From Paracyclopina nana (taxonomy: Eukaryota > Arthropoda > Copepoda > Cyclopoida > Cyclopettidae), in assembly GCA_019096065.1 (NCBI GenBank), contig JAGUCH010000002.1:12412501-12476500 (forward strand): 64,000 nucleotides of DNA. Reading direction: 5' to 3'. The stretch's first letter is position 1. Each line of letters starts with the position of its first letter. A model generated the notes under the pieces. It did not search any database and had not been told where the DNA came from. It was given only the letters and a program-made list of their open reading frames with translations. Of the stretch, positions 23,369-33,300 are shown piece by piece. Both the position numbers and the translations under genes were made by a program.

Positions 23369-25630
23369 TTAGTCCTGGAACACGTCGTCGCACGTTTCTG
23401 CGGTAGCTGCTGACGGTGCCGACGATGATGTTGAGTGAGAGGCCTCTTTGATTGGTGACGGAATGGTCGGTCGAAGAGGTAGTGGCCGCGGTTCTAGCGG
23501 TGGGAGCAGATACCTAGTTGCTTGATGCACGGTTGGCGGGTTGGCCTGCAAATGCTGCAGTGGCAACGTATCCTCGTCGGTCGTGCTTTTCCTGTCACCG
23601 CTGCGTGTTTTGGATCTAGACCGTTTGGTGACCGCCTCTGGTCCGCCTAAGAATCGCTCGGTGTCAGCCTGCAACATTTCTGCATTTGATCGTCGTTTCC
23701 TTTTCACCACTGTGCTAGTGCGCCTGGGCTCATCATCGTCTGTTGGAGGGCTTGGCAGTCGCGGAGTATTCTGTGGAGACTCATCATCCGGTGAGGATGG
23801 GCGTTCATCCGGATCGGATGGATACCGGGTGCAGTCATATTCAGGTATCGTGGGGTCGTCGTTGAAGGCCGGGATTGGGTCATCTCGGGCTTCTGGGAAC
23901 CCATATTCTCTGTCCGTCGGGGCCACCGCATATTCATAAGGCACAGCGAGGTCATTAGCGGGCTCTGCCGCGACTTCATGTTGTGGGTCCGCGAGGAATT
24001 CGGCGGATTCGTCGCCTAACATGGACAGATCCAGATCCTCAGCCGGTGGTGCAGTAGACACGTTGCCTTGATCTTGGTCAGGTGGGATGTACAACTTAAG
24101 GCGGTTTACCGAGACGACCTGGTTTCGAGCTCGAGCCCAGGACGGGTCTGGTGCTATTTCGTAAGTGAGCTCGTTCACTCGTTTTTTGATTGTCCAAGGT
24201 CCCGTCCAGAAGGTTTGTAGCTTTTTGGAGATGCGTGGAATAACCTTCGGGGTGAACAGCCACACTTTCTGTCCCACTATGAACGCACGCTTGTCCATGT
24301 GGTAGGCCCGTCGTTGTCGCTCGATCGAGTTTGAGATGTTTTTCCGTGCCCATTCGTGCACCAGTTGTATTCGCTCCTTCAGCTGCTTGGCGAATCGGCC
24401 TGCTTGCGTGGCCTTTGCTACAGCCGGCTGCGGGTCCCCAAAGATCAAGTCCAGGTTGGTCGACGGTTGGCGACCGAAAACCATTTCATATGGTGCCATG
24501 CCCGTGGAGCGGTTTTTGGTGGTACGGAGGACGAAGAGGGCGAAGGGAACGACCTCGGCCCAGTCCGCGTATCGACCCTTGACCATCTTCCTGATGAGCT
24601 CGTTGAGATCCCGATGCGCCCGTTCGACCGGGTTGCTGCGCGGGTTGTATGAAGGAGTAGTGGTGGCTTGTATCCCAAGGGCCGCGCATACTTCCCGCAT
24701 GAGATGGGCCGTGAAATGAGTCCCTTGATCGGTGTGTAGTCTCTCTGGAAGGCCAAATCTAGGGATGATTTCGGTCGTCAAAAACCGCACGGCTGTTTCA
24801 GCATCATTGGAACCGCACGGGAAAGCTTCGATCCATTTGGTGAAGACGCACTTAGCAGTGAACAAGTAGCGGTGACGGTTCGACGAAGGCTGGAACGGCC
24901 CTACGTAGTCGAGGCTCAAGATCTGGAACGGGTAGCCCGCGTAATGCGATTTGAGGGTGTGCAATTGATTTTTCTGGCCCGGCTTGGACCGCTGGCAAAG
25001 AAGGCAGGACTTGACGACTTCATCGGCCAGACGCGTCATGCCTGGGAAGTAGAAGTGCTGAGCTGCCCTGTGGACCACGGAGTCGCGCCCTTGGTGTCCC
25101 ATGGTGTCGTGTACGTGGCGGAGGCTGGCTTCCTGCCACTGGCGGGGCACCACCAGTCGCGAGGTTTGCCTCTTCCGATCCAGCAAGCGAAGAGCACCTT
25201 GCCGATCCATGGTCATGGAACTTAGTTGTTCCAGTAGCACGCGACCTCGAGGTGATGCAGCGTTGAGGTTCTCCTGCGAGGGCGATTGTTTCAGTCGGAC
25301 TAGCTGTCTCAAAAGGACCAGGTCGTCGTCCTCCTCCTGGGCCGCAGCCCACGCTTCCGGCTTCGTGGGAATCAGCTTGAGATTAGCCACCCGGAAAAAG
25401 TCATCATCAGAGACGTCTGAGCTGATATGGTCACCCCGCTGTGCCAGGTGGGGCGCTCGGCTGAGGGAATCTGCGTTGCCGTGCTTCACTCCCGCCCGGT
25501 GCACCACTTCGAAGTCGTAGTTGGAGATGGTGTCGAGCCATCGGCCCAGCATTCCCGTGGGCGCTTCCATGGAGCGGATCCAGAGGAGGGCCCGATGGTC
25601 AGTGCGCAGGATGAAACGGCGGTGTTGCAG
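23369..25630 (-). CDS. pol: pol, C-terminal part: end of RNase H, integrase and long tail
   Basis: This is the same reading frame as the protease-RT part, separated from it by one TAA. It starts with the rest of RNase H (RTDHRALLW, ADSLSRAP). The integrase zinc-binding HHCC motif follows (HDTMGHQ...H...CLLCQRSK), then the catalytic core with D (SLDYVGPF), D (HTDQGTHF) and E (NPVERAHRDLNE), and a GPF/Y-like module (FWTGPWTIKKR). After about residue 500 the protein continues for some 230 residues with acidic and proline-rich low-complexity sequence and no chromodomain. The first Met after the stop is 20 codons downstream, at 25570. Confidence 0.9.
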   Translation of the reverse strand: MQHRRFILRTDHRALLWIRSMEAPTGMLGRWLDTISNYDFEVVHRAGVKHGNADSLSRAPHLAQRGDHISSDVSDDDFFRVANLKLIPTKPEAWAAAQEEDDDLVLLRQLVRLKQSPSQENLNAASPRGRVLLEQLSSMTMDRQGALRLLDRKRQTSRLVVPRQWQEASLRHVHDTMGHQGRDSVVHRAAQHFYFPGMTRLADEVVKSCLLCQRSKPGQKNQLHTLKSHYAGYPFQILSLDYVGPFQPSSNRHRYLFTAKCVFTKWIEAFPCGSNDAETAVRFLTTEIIPRFGLPERLHTDQGTHFTAHLMREVCAALGIQATTTPSYNPRSNPVERAHRDLNELIRKMVKGRYADWAEVVPFALFVLRTTKNRSTGMAPYEMVFGRQPSTNLDLIFGDPQPAVAKATQAGRFAKQLKERIQLVHEWARKNISNSIERQRRAYHMDKRAFIVGQKVWLFTPKVIPRISKKLQTFWTGPWTIKKRVNELTYEIAPDPSWARARNQVVSVNRLKLYIPPDQDQGNVSTAPPAEDLDLSMLGDESAEFLADPQHEVAAEPANDLAVPYEYAVAPTDREYGFPEARDDPIPAFNDDPTIPEYDCTRYPSDPDERPSSPDDESPQNTPRLPSPPTDDDEPRRTSTVVKRKRRSNAEMLQADTERFLGGPEAVTKRSRSKTRSGDRKSTTDEDTLPLQHLQANPPTVHQATRYLLPPLEPRPLPLRPTIPSPIKEASHSTSSSAPSAATAETCDDVFQD

Positions 25631-27718
25631 TTAATACTTGAATTGCTTGATGAAAATTATTACGGCCACCAGCTCGCCCTGATTAGCGGAATAGTTGCTT
25701 TGAGCGGCGTTCAGCTTCTTGGCGCCGTATAAGATGACTCTTTCCTTGCGATCTTGGACTTGGGAAAGGACCCCCCCAACAGCCCTGTTTTCTTGTGAGA
25801 AATCCGTGTCCAGGATGAAGGGGTTAGGCGAGGAGAAGTCCGGATAGGCCAGTACAGGCGCAGAGGTCAGCCTCTTCTTGAGCTCGTCGAAAGCGGCCCG
25901 GAACTCCGGGCTGGGTTGGAAAACATGGTTGTCGCTGGTGCCGTCGTCCTTGGAGAGCTTGTCCGACAGGGGCGCCGCGACATGTTGGTATTTCTCAATG
26001 AAGGATCGGTAATAATTGGCCTTGCCAAGGAAGATACGCAGCTGCTTCCTGGTGTTAGGCAAGGGCCATTCACGGATGAGGTCAATGTAGGCTGGCATGA
26101 CCTCGAGGCCCTGAGGAGTGACAACATGCCCCAAGTATGTCACTCTGGATTGGAACAGGTGACATTTGGACGGCTTCAGCAGAAGTCCTGCTTTCTCGTG
26201 GGCCTGCAGCACCAGGCGCAAGTTGCGGAGGTGGGACTCGAAGTCGGTTGAATGGACTAAGCAATCGTCGAGGTATGGCAGGGCAACGTCCCATGATATG
26301 CCCTCCAGAACCATCCTATTGAGGCGGCTGTATGTCTTGGGCGCATTGGTGAGGCCGAAGGGCATCTTGAGGAAGGCGTATGAGCCGTCTCCTGTGGAAA
26401 AGGTGGTCTTCTCCACGTCCTCTGCCCGAATGGGGACCACGTTAAAGGCACCCACCGCGTCCAACGTTGAAAATACTGTGGAGCGGGCCAGTCGGCTGAG
26501 GTTGTCCCTGACGTCTCCGATGGGGTGTGAGTCGACTACAGTGGCCTTGTTGAGTTCCCTATAATCTACGCACCATCGCAGCGTGCCATCCTTCTTGCGG
26601 ACGGGAACGAGAGGCGCGGACCACGGCGAAGTGATGGGCGTGATGACTTCTTCATCCATCCACTTCTGGATCTGTTCCTTCAGGGACGCCTCGAGGTTCG
26701 GATTGATGGGTCGTCGACGGATGTTGATGGGCTTTGTCCCCGGCTTGAGGTCTATGGCGTGCTCGACCAGTGTGGTCTGCCCCGTGCGGCCGTCGAATGA
26801 AAAGGCTCCGACGTGGGCCGCGAGCAGGGTGGCGGCTTGAGCCAGCCGCTTGGGGTTCTCCTTGAGCATGTCGTTCTCGTTCAGCTTGAAGGTGTCAATG
26901 ATAAGGTTGGCTTGCTCGTAACGGCGCTTGGCATCGGACTCCGACTGCTTTCGGCTGGTACTGCGGGTGGTGACCGGCGTGCGCACCGCGTGCACCGAGG
27001 GAGTAGCCTCGGTTCCACTGGGGCCCTCGTTTTCTTCGTAGACACGGAGGGTGCCGTAGGTCACTCCGCCCTTAAGGCGGAGCGGGTGATCCAGGGGGTT
27101 CAGCACCCCAACTGCCAGGCTGCCGCCGGCCCGCGGCTGGACTAATGCAATGTTCCAGGGTGCCAGCTGCGTCTGCGCGGCAAACTGGGGCTCTGCCTCG
27201 AGGGCAGCGGCCCGCGTGGACCTGTGGGGCCAGTGAGGGGCTACGGCGGCCACCAGGGTGACAGTGCGGGCTGGAATATTGACGGGCCGCAGAGTCCGGA
27301 TTTCGTACTCTTCCTGATCCTCAGCGGGTTGGAGGGCGCCCACCAGCGGGATCTGCTTCCCGTGCACGCGCAGGGTCCCTTGGGAGTGGAGCTGGTCGAT
27401 GCGGTGGTGGCTCAAGAAGGGCCCTGACAAGTTGAAATCCATGGAGAGGTTCCGTACCACTTCGGGTCGGATAGAGAAGGAGTGAGGGTGATTACCCAGC
27501 TGCACTCGCAGTGGCTGCCGTAACTCCCCCAGGACCTGGAGGCGTTGCTGTGCGTGGGCGGTGCCCACCGCGGGCATGTCGAGCATGGGCCGGAGACCGT
27601 GTGGAAGAACTCCAAGTCGGCGGGCAAAATTCTCGGAGATGCACGTGCGCCAGCTGTTGCCGCTATCGACCAGGGCCCGGGCTTTGATCTTGCCGATGCG
27701 GATCGGGACTTGGGCCAT
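25631..27718 (-). CDS. pol: pol, N-terminal part: aspartic protease, reverse transcriptase, start of RNase H (ends at in-frame TAA)
   Basis: The aspartic protease has ALVDSGNS near residues 14-21. Reverse transcriptase follows with RWCVDYRELNKATV and the catalytic YLDD at residues 482-485 (26275-26264). The RNase H domain starts at PFILDTDFS. The frame ends at TAA 25633-25631, inside RNase H, and continues openly beyond. The first ATG is at 27718, but the frame is open upstream to about 27835 and overlaps the gag end (TAG 27795-27793) in another frame, so a Gag-Pol frameshift in the 27795-27835 overlap is the likely expression route. Domains and order are those of Ty3/Gypsy pol. Confidence 0.92.
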   Translation of the reverse strand: MAQVPIRIGKIKARALVDSGNSWRTCISENFARRLGVLPHGLRPMLDMPAVGTAHAQQRLQVLGELRQPLRVQLGNHPHSFSIRPEVVRNLSMDFNLSGPFLSHHRIDQLHSQGTLRVHGKQIPLVGALQPAEDQEEYEIRTLRPVNIPARTVTLVAAVAPHWPHRSTRAAALEAEPQFAAQTQLAPWNIALVQPRAGGSLAVGVLNPLDHPLRLKGGVTYGTLRVYEENEGPSGTEATPSVHAVRTPVTTRSTSRKQSESDAKRRYEQANLIIDTFKLNENDMLKENPKRLAQAATLLAAHVGAFSFDGRTGQTTLVEHAIDLKPGTKPINIRRRPINPNLEASLKEQIQKWMDEEVITPITSPWSAPLVPVRKKDGTLRWCVDYRELNKATVVDSHPIGDVRDNLSRLARSTVFSTLDAVGAFNVVPIRAEDVEKTTFSTGDGSYAFLKMPFGLTNAPKTYSRLNRMVLEGISWDVALPYLDDCLVHSTDFESHLRNLRLVLQAHEKAGLLLKPSKCHLFQSRVTYLGHVVTPQGLEVMPAYIDLIREWPLPNTRKQLRIFLGKANYYRSFIEKYQHVAAPLSDKLSKDDGTSDNHVFQPSPEFRAAFDELKKRLTSAPVLAYPDFSSPNPFILDTDFSQENRAVGGVLSQVQDRKERVILYGAKKLNAAQSNYSANQGELVAVIIFIKQFKY

Positions 27719-27792
27719 GAATTGTTGATGGCTGGCGATGTGGTCGAGAGCTGCTAATATGGAGGAAGGTGAGGGGACCCGGCTGGAGCTCT

Positions 27793-28910
27793 CTACAACC
27801 GGGTCGAGTCGTTTCCCGGTGCCGCATCATCCGAGGCCTCGGATTCGGGTTCTTCCTTGGGCTTGGCCTCGTAGATTTCATTGACTCGAGACCTTTTGTT
27901 GGTCTTGCCCGACGAGCCTTGCCGATCGGAGGTCCTTTTCTGGTTGGAGGCGCGCCTTCGTCCTCGACCTCGGGAACTCTGTCCTCGAGCCGCCTGGTCC
28001 TTGTTGAGGGAAGCTGCGTGAGCCCACTTGTCGATCTTGGAGTCGTAGCGGCCATTACGCTTGTCGGAGTCGAGGGTCCTGCATTCGCTCTTGCGATGAC
28101 CCTTACGCTCGCAGTAGAAGCATACGATCGTGGAGTCGTCGCCGGCTCCGGGGATCATGGCGGCGACGCGGCCCTTACCTTGCCCCAACGACAACCAACA
28201 TTCAGCTTGACTGGCAGCTTCCAAGGCGTCGGCCATGGTGGTGAATTTGTGCCCGGCGATGCCCATGACCACATCCTTGCGGTGAAGCTTGGTCACAAAC
28301 ATACGGATCAAGTCGGGGTAGGTCTCGACCTCCTTGGCCAGCTCAGGCTTGGCGCGGACGAAGATGCTGCGCAGTCTAGCGTGCCATTGGGGAATCCCTT
28401 CATCAGAGCGCTGATGGGCCGTTTCGAGGGCTATACGGGCCACCTGGGACGACGTAGCGGTGACGAAGAACCTCTCATAGGCGTCGAGCAGGTGCTTGAG
28501 GGTGAAGCTTTCGTCCGTCAGGAGCAGATCTACCTCATTGATAGTACGAAGTGCCGCGCCCACCATGGCATGCTTAACCTCCAGTTTCTTAGTGGCCTCG
28601 GTGTCCTTGGACCCCAAGAAGGTGGCCTCCACATGAAGGCGGAAGGTGAGCCACTTGTCAGCTTCCGTGTCCTCGAACTTTTCGAGTTTGCGCTTGCGCC
28701 CGGAACGAGCAGCGGCGTTTTCAGCCTCGAGACGGCGGGTGTTGATCTCCAGGAGCCGTAGCTCGGCCTCCTGTTTGCGGGCCTGTGCATCCGCCTGCCG
28801 CTGGGCCTCCATGGACTTCAGGAATTGCAGCAGCATCGACTGCGACAGCCCCTCAGTGTCGGGGTTGGCGCCAGCCGGGTCGGTCTCAGTAATTGGTTTG
28901 GCGGATCCGC
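27793..28910 (-). CDS. gag: gag (capsid/nucleocapsid) main frame
   Basis: The frame is open from just after a TAG near 28911, with the first ATG at 28836, to TAG 27795-27793. The N-terminus is coiled-coil-like (EAELRLLEINTRRLEAENAAA). A retrotransposon-gag-like capsid region follows (LEVKHAMVGAALRTI...AYERFF...W.ARLRSIF). A CCHC zinc knuckle, CFYCERKGHRKSEC (roughly 28075-28130), precedes a basic arginine- and serine-rich C-terminus. The start is uncertain because an upstream frame (28818-29156) appears to supply the true N-terminus. Confidence 0.85.
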
Positions 28911-29156
28911 CCTAGCCCCGGACCCGGGGCGAGGCCTGGCCCCAGTGGCGGCGGTCGATCCTTGGTTCCGCGGAAACCCAAGAGGGTCTAGGCCAGGACG
29001 GCTCCCGGCGGCGGCCCCGTGGGCCCCGAGGGTGCTTAAATCGGCTTCGAAACGTTGTTGGAGCCCGGCGGGGTGTGGCCCCAACTCGTGGCTGTCTGGG
29101 GACGCCCCGAGCTCCTCGTTTGCGGAGGTGTGAGGAGGAGATCGTTCGACAGGCAT
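28818..29156 (-). CDS. Putative gag N-terminal segment in a shifted frame
   Basis: This frame starts at ATG 29156 (MPVERSPPHTSANEEL), is rich in Pro, Gly and Arg, and runs into the gag main frame, overlapping it at 28818-28910 in a different phase. Position and orientation make it the likely original gag N-terminus, separated by a one-base shift. The alternative is a separate leader ORF. A competing frame at 28912-29178 ends at the TAG just before the main gag frame, so which of the two is ancestral is unresolved. Confidence 0.4.
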   Translation of the reverse strand: MPVERSPPHTSANEELGASPDSHELGPHPAGLQQRFEADLSTLGAHGAAAGSRPGLDPLGFPRNQGSTAATGARPRPGSGARADPPNQLLRPTRLAPTPTLRGCRSRCCCNS

Positions 29157-29317
29157 GATGAGCGAGCGACGGCTGCATAAGTGAAAGAGGTTGATTTCAA
29201 TGCCCTAGCGTAGCAAATAGAGGAATAATTACCAAGAATGGCGTAAAAAGCGCGAGAGCAGGGTGTAGCAACTTGGAGCAAATCCAAAGAACTGTGACTT
29301 TTCCCCTGGTACTCGAT

Positions 29318-29324
29318 CTTTATA
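29318..29324 (-). promoter_or_regulatory. Possible internal TATA box for the retroelement
   Basis: The minus strand reads TATAAAG about 170 bp upstream of the gag-region ATG at 29156, with a TCACAGTTC initiator-like word roughly 30 bases downstream. It lies outside the recognisable terminal repeat. This is sequence resemblance only. Confidence 0.25.
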
Positions 29325-29329
29325 GCCTC

Positions 29330-30287
29330 TCTTGTCCCCTATGCAGCGGCCGCTCACCCGCAGCATCCGTTGTAATTCTCCGACCCTCGGGGATCGTTTT
29401 AGCGTAGCAATTTAGAATTGTTTGTGCGATCCGGTCCCCGATAGGAGATGTTTTACGATCGTTAACAAGAAGGTTGTTTGGAGCGAATGCTGCGCATTTG
29501 AGCGTGATGGCTTTTAGTGCGTTGACAGACAATCCGCTAATTGCTCTGCACATGTGAAGCGCAACATGCAGCCCCCATAAAGGGGCCAGTTTATGGCTTG
29601 CTTGTACTGCTCTCTTGCTTTGATGCAGGATGGCCAATGCTTCTCTATTCACCACGGCAATTACGCGTGGAATGCATTGGAGCAGAGCAGCATTTAGTGC
29701 CTTGGATTGCAGTGATTTGGTCTCTGCCCTGAGGGGGGGTTGTGACCCGCCCGGGCGGCCGGAGGCCGCGGCCTCGGGCCAATGATCGTGCATGAGCGTG
29801 GCCGACCGGCAGTTCGCTGCGCGGTATTCGAATTAAGTTGGGAGCATGAATGAGCGATATATTGATCAACTTAGTCACATTTGGTTTATTGGCATTCGCG
29901 ATGCGTGTACAGTGACCGATTATTACTAGTGGCTTGTTACATGCTTCTGCAGAGTGATGCGGCGCCGACTATGTAGCGCGCTTCCGGTGGTCCGGGGTAG
30001 ATGGCCTCTTCTCAAGGGCACCCCGGCCTCGACGCGGAAACGGTCCTGGTGTTTGGAACCAGGGGGCACAGCATCCGCACTCGGTGTCTCGGGGGACGAC
30101 GCGGGTGGCGGGATCTGCTGCCCAGGTTGCTCCCTCTCGTGAGCTTTTGGTAGCCTCAGCCACCGTAGCCTCAGCGAGGGTGAGGTTGATGTTCGTGGCA
30201 TACTTTCAGCCGGAACGCACTAATATTGTTGCTTCCTATTCCCGGTCTTATTTGGTCGTTGTCGGAAACAACGACTTCCCCAGGGAT
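29330..30287 (-). other. Retroelement 5' region of unclear identity
   Basis: GC-rich sequence between the 42 bp terminal match and the gag leader. It holds minus-strand open frames of 157 residues (29320-29793) and 91 residues (29926-30201), neither with recognised domains. I found no copy of the rest of the 200 bp 3' LTR and no convincing primer-binding site. It could be a replaced or extended 5' LTR plus leader, or sequence from another element. Confidence 0.4.
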
Positions 30288-30329
30288 GGAGGCGGGAGCG
30301 CAGGTACGCAGGCTCGGGATCCTGCTACA
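30288..30329 (-). repeat. 5' terminal repeat segment (LTR start)
   Basis: 41 of 42 bases match 20536-20577, beginning TGTAGCAGGATCC on the minus strand at 30329 and followed outside by TATG. Similarity to the 3' LTR stops abruptly at 30288. Just inside lies a perfect 8 bp stem, 5 nt loop hairpin (30255-30275) that the other LTR lacks. Confidence 0.75.
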
Positions 30330-30333
30330 TATG

Positions 30334-33300
30334 ACATAACTGCGAAAAACAGCCTGATTGTAAATGCAAGACTAACATAGCATGCGCACTGCATACACAT
30401 GGTTTCAATCCGCTTACTCATTAATCCTGTCCAACATTCATAATAATCTTGTCATGATTAGAAGGTTTTTGGCACCTTCACGTGATGGATTCAGCCAAGA
30501 AGTCAGCCCAAAAACCAAGAAAGGAAAAAGCATAAAATTAACGGGAAAGTGTCCAGGCAACATTTGTGGCCACCTTCTTGGCCTCACCAAAGCCTCAAGA
30601 GATAAAATGCTCTATACGAAATCATCAATCTCTGGCTTGTAGAAGACTTACCTGGCATTACAATTGGAGGCAAAATGGGCCTCTTTGCCGAGGTTTTTAT
30701 AGTCAAAAGTAGCCTTTTTCAGGGTTACACATAAGCTTTCATTGCTATTGTTGTGGACTCAGGCCCTCAAAAGGCTGCACTTTTATAAACAATTAAAATG
30801 AAAGCTCAGCATCGCACTTAGCAGCATACGTTTTAAAATACGAGCTTATTGCCAACTCTGAAGTAATTTTCCAAAAGTGAAATAATGGTGCTTTATGAGC
30901 TTTGCCCTAAGCAAAGTTCGCTCTGTGTCATAAAAAGCAATAGTCTCATGACTAAGCCCAAAATGCTTTGCCATCCAGTGCAGCAGCAGTGAGTTTATAT
31001 AATGGCATTGTAAGTTGGAAAGTTTCTAAAGGAAATGTCCAAAAAGTTGACTACTTTTCTTTTTTCCTTAGTTATAGCAGCAAACCAGACAATGTGCTCA
31101 AAGTTAAAGTACTCTTGCTTGACACCATGAAATTGGATTGGGATTAAAAACCATCTGGCCACAGGGAGATAAAAAGAATCTGTAAAATTTCACACCTGGT
31201 TGGGCACTTTATCCACTAGGCCTCCGCTTTTAGTTGGATTTATGGGGTCAGTAAAACTCACCTACTGCAGCATGATTTTATGGCTTTTTGAGGTTTATCA
31301 CAGCCATAGGCAAGGATGGATCCATGAAGCTGCCAAAATTATCCTATTGAGGACAAGATTATCATGAAAGAAGGACAGGACTCATAATTCTATGGTATTA
31401 ATTTGAAAACAGTAAAAACCCAATATCTGAATGTCTTTGTATTCCTATTGGGATATTTCTGGAAAAAATTTGGAAGGCCTCACTTGATGATCTAATATCT
31501 TAGTTAGTATCTAATGACCAGAGCAATCATAGCAACTAACCTTGATTTGTGTCATGCCCACTAGGAGTACATTTTCTAATTACTAGCTTGTTCCAATGAA
31601 GGCAGCCTTTTTTTCCCCTCAAAATCATCTAGGTTTTTAGGTGAATTGACAGAAGGCACAGTTTCCTAATGTTGACAGAAGAAAACAGGAACCACTTAAG
31701 AACAATCTCATATTCATACTATGAAAGCCAAGAAGGGAAGTTTCAGGTACAGGAAATGAGGCAATTTGGTACTAAACTCTTGGACAGCTACTTTGTCAAC
31801 GCCACTTCATTTAAAATGGCAAAAATCCTTGACAAATAAAAATGCTGGGCTTCAGTAAAAGAAAGCATTTTCTCAATCGATTCTAAGATCAAAAGGGTAT
31901 GGAAGCAATAAATGCTTTTTATGCAACAAAAAATGCATTTAATGCAAACAATAAAATGCACTGGGATGGTGTGTCAATCTTGAAAAGGCCAAAATTGAAA
32001 AAGTTACAAATTGGGATATTCATTGCCTAGCATGATCAAAGGCTTTGCACCATGCGTGGATGCCTTTGAATGCTGTAAGAGTTTCATCAACATGCAACAA
32101 AAGTCAAAGACAAGTTAAACCACAAGTCAGCTTAGGCGTTTCATAACTCAAACTTTTTTTGCCTGAATGGCTTTCAGCATATGTTATTCAGAGCTCTCAA
32201 GCTTACTTTTTTTCGTGGGGTTAGATAGATACTATATGTATCTTGTTTTCCTTCCCAGGACAAATATAAACTGTCAGCCTACGTAGTGAAAGCATCTCAA
32301 TCTTGACAACTATGACATGTTAACAAAGCGGCAGAGAATAAATACTACCTTTTCTTGTCAAACGAAAACCAATGAAGGGAGAAAGAAAGCTTGTTTACCT
32401 AACCTACCAAACTTTTGAGAGGAAAAAATCTAGAAAATAATCCCAATGCACTTCAAAATAACCTGATGCCCTCTTTTGACTTTTTTTAGCACTGTGTCCT
32501 TCATGCTTAAATCAATCTTTGTGAGAAGAAATTTTGGAAGAATGAATGCGCTTCTCCTTATGAGATATGGTCTGTTTGGTTTCGATTAGGAAATCACTTG
32601 AGACTGGCTAATTCCGACATACCTAGAGTGCCAAGTACTTCTTGCATCACCTTATTGAACGGTGGTGGGCAAAAGCATTAAATCACCTTCATAGATTCAG
32701 CAAAAGCTTAGCAATGCGTCTCATGCAGGAAGCAATGTGTGCTCAACTGAATACTGCGCCGTTGCTGTTATTGGCAGAACCTTCCAAGGTATCCACATTT
32801 ATACCGCAATAATATTGATCTGCAATAGGCCTACTGCTACGTGAAAAACCACTCTCAGTGATGCAGCCCAAAACATCATTAGGAGCCAGCTTTCACATGA
32901 AATCTGATGGGGAAAAATGGCTTTCGAATCTGGATTGGTCTCGAATCGAGTCTTGGTCTCAAGGGACTTGTAGGCCTCGATGGACATTTGTCTGCTCCCC
33001 TAATCACATTATGTTTTATGCAGAGGCTATTTTTCACTCATTCTTTATGTGGCTCGCTTTAAATGAGCTTTTCCGGTCTGGTGTTTTGAATGCCAAGTGC
33101 CTCGCTTTTCGGTCATTTTTTCTCTTTTTCGGACAGTTTCACACAATTTATAGCCCAATAAGCTCTGAGGGCCTTTGACAAGGCCTAAAAGTCGACCAGA
33201 AGAGCAGTGGATAAGAAGTAAGCCGGCTTCTGAACAACAAAGCTGCATTTATCATGAAAATTACAGTAATATCTGAGTGGACGCGCTACTTTTCACAATA

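Larger units (their letters stand above)
20378..30329 (-). mobile_element. Ty3/Gypsy-type LTR retroelement with env (endogenous-retrovirus-like), degraded
   Basis: A 9952 bp block, much more GC-rich than its surroundings, is flanked by TATG at 20374-20377 and 30330-30333. On the minus strand the order is gag (zinc knuckle), protease (DSG), reverse transcriptase (YLDD), RNase H, integrase (HHCC, D-D-E) and env. RT-RNase H before integrase is the Ty3/Gypsy order, and the env makes it errantivirus-like in architecture. A polypurine tract abuts the 3' LTR. Three breaks are visible: TAA in pol (25631-25633), TGA in env (21699-21701), and a frame change in the gag N-terminus near 28850-28910. It is probably non-autonomous now, although the frames are otherwise long and intact, so insertion is not ancient. 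The 5' terminal region shares only 42 bp with the 3' LTR. Confidence 0.93.
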
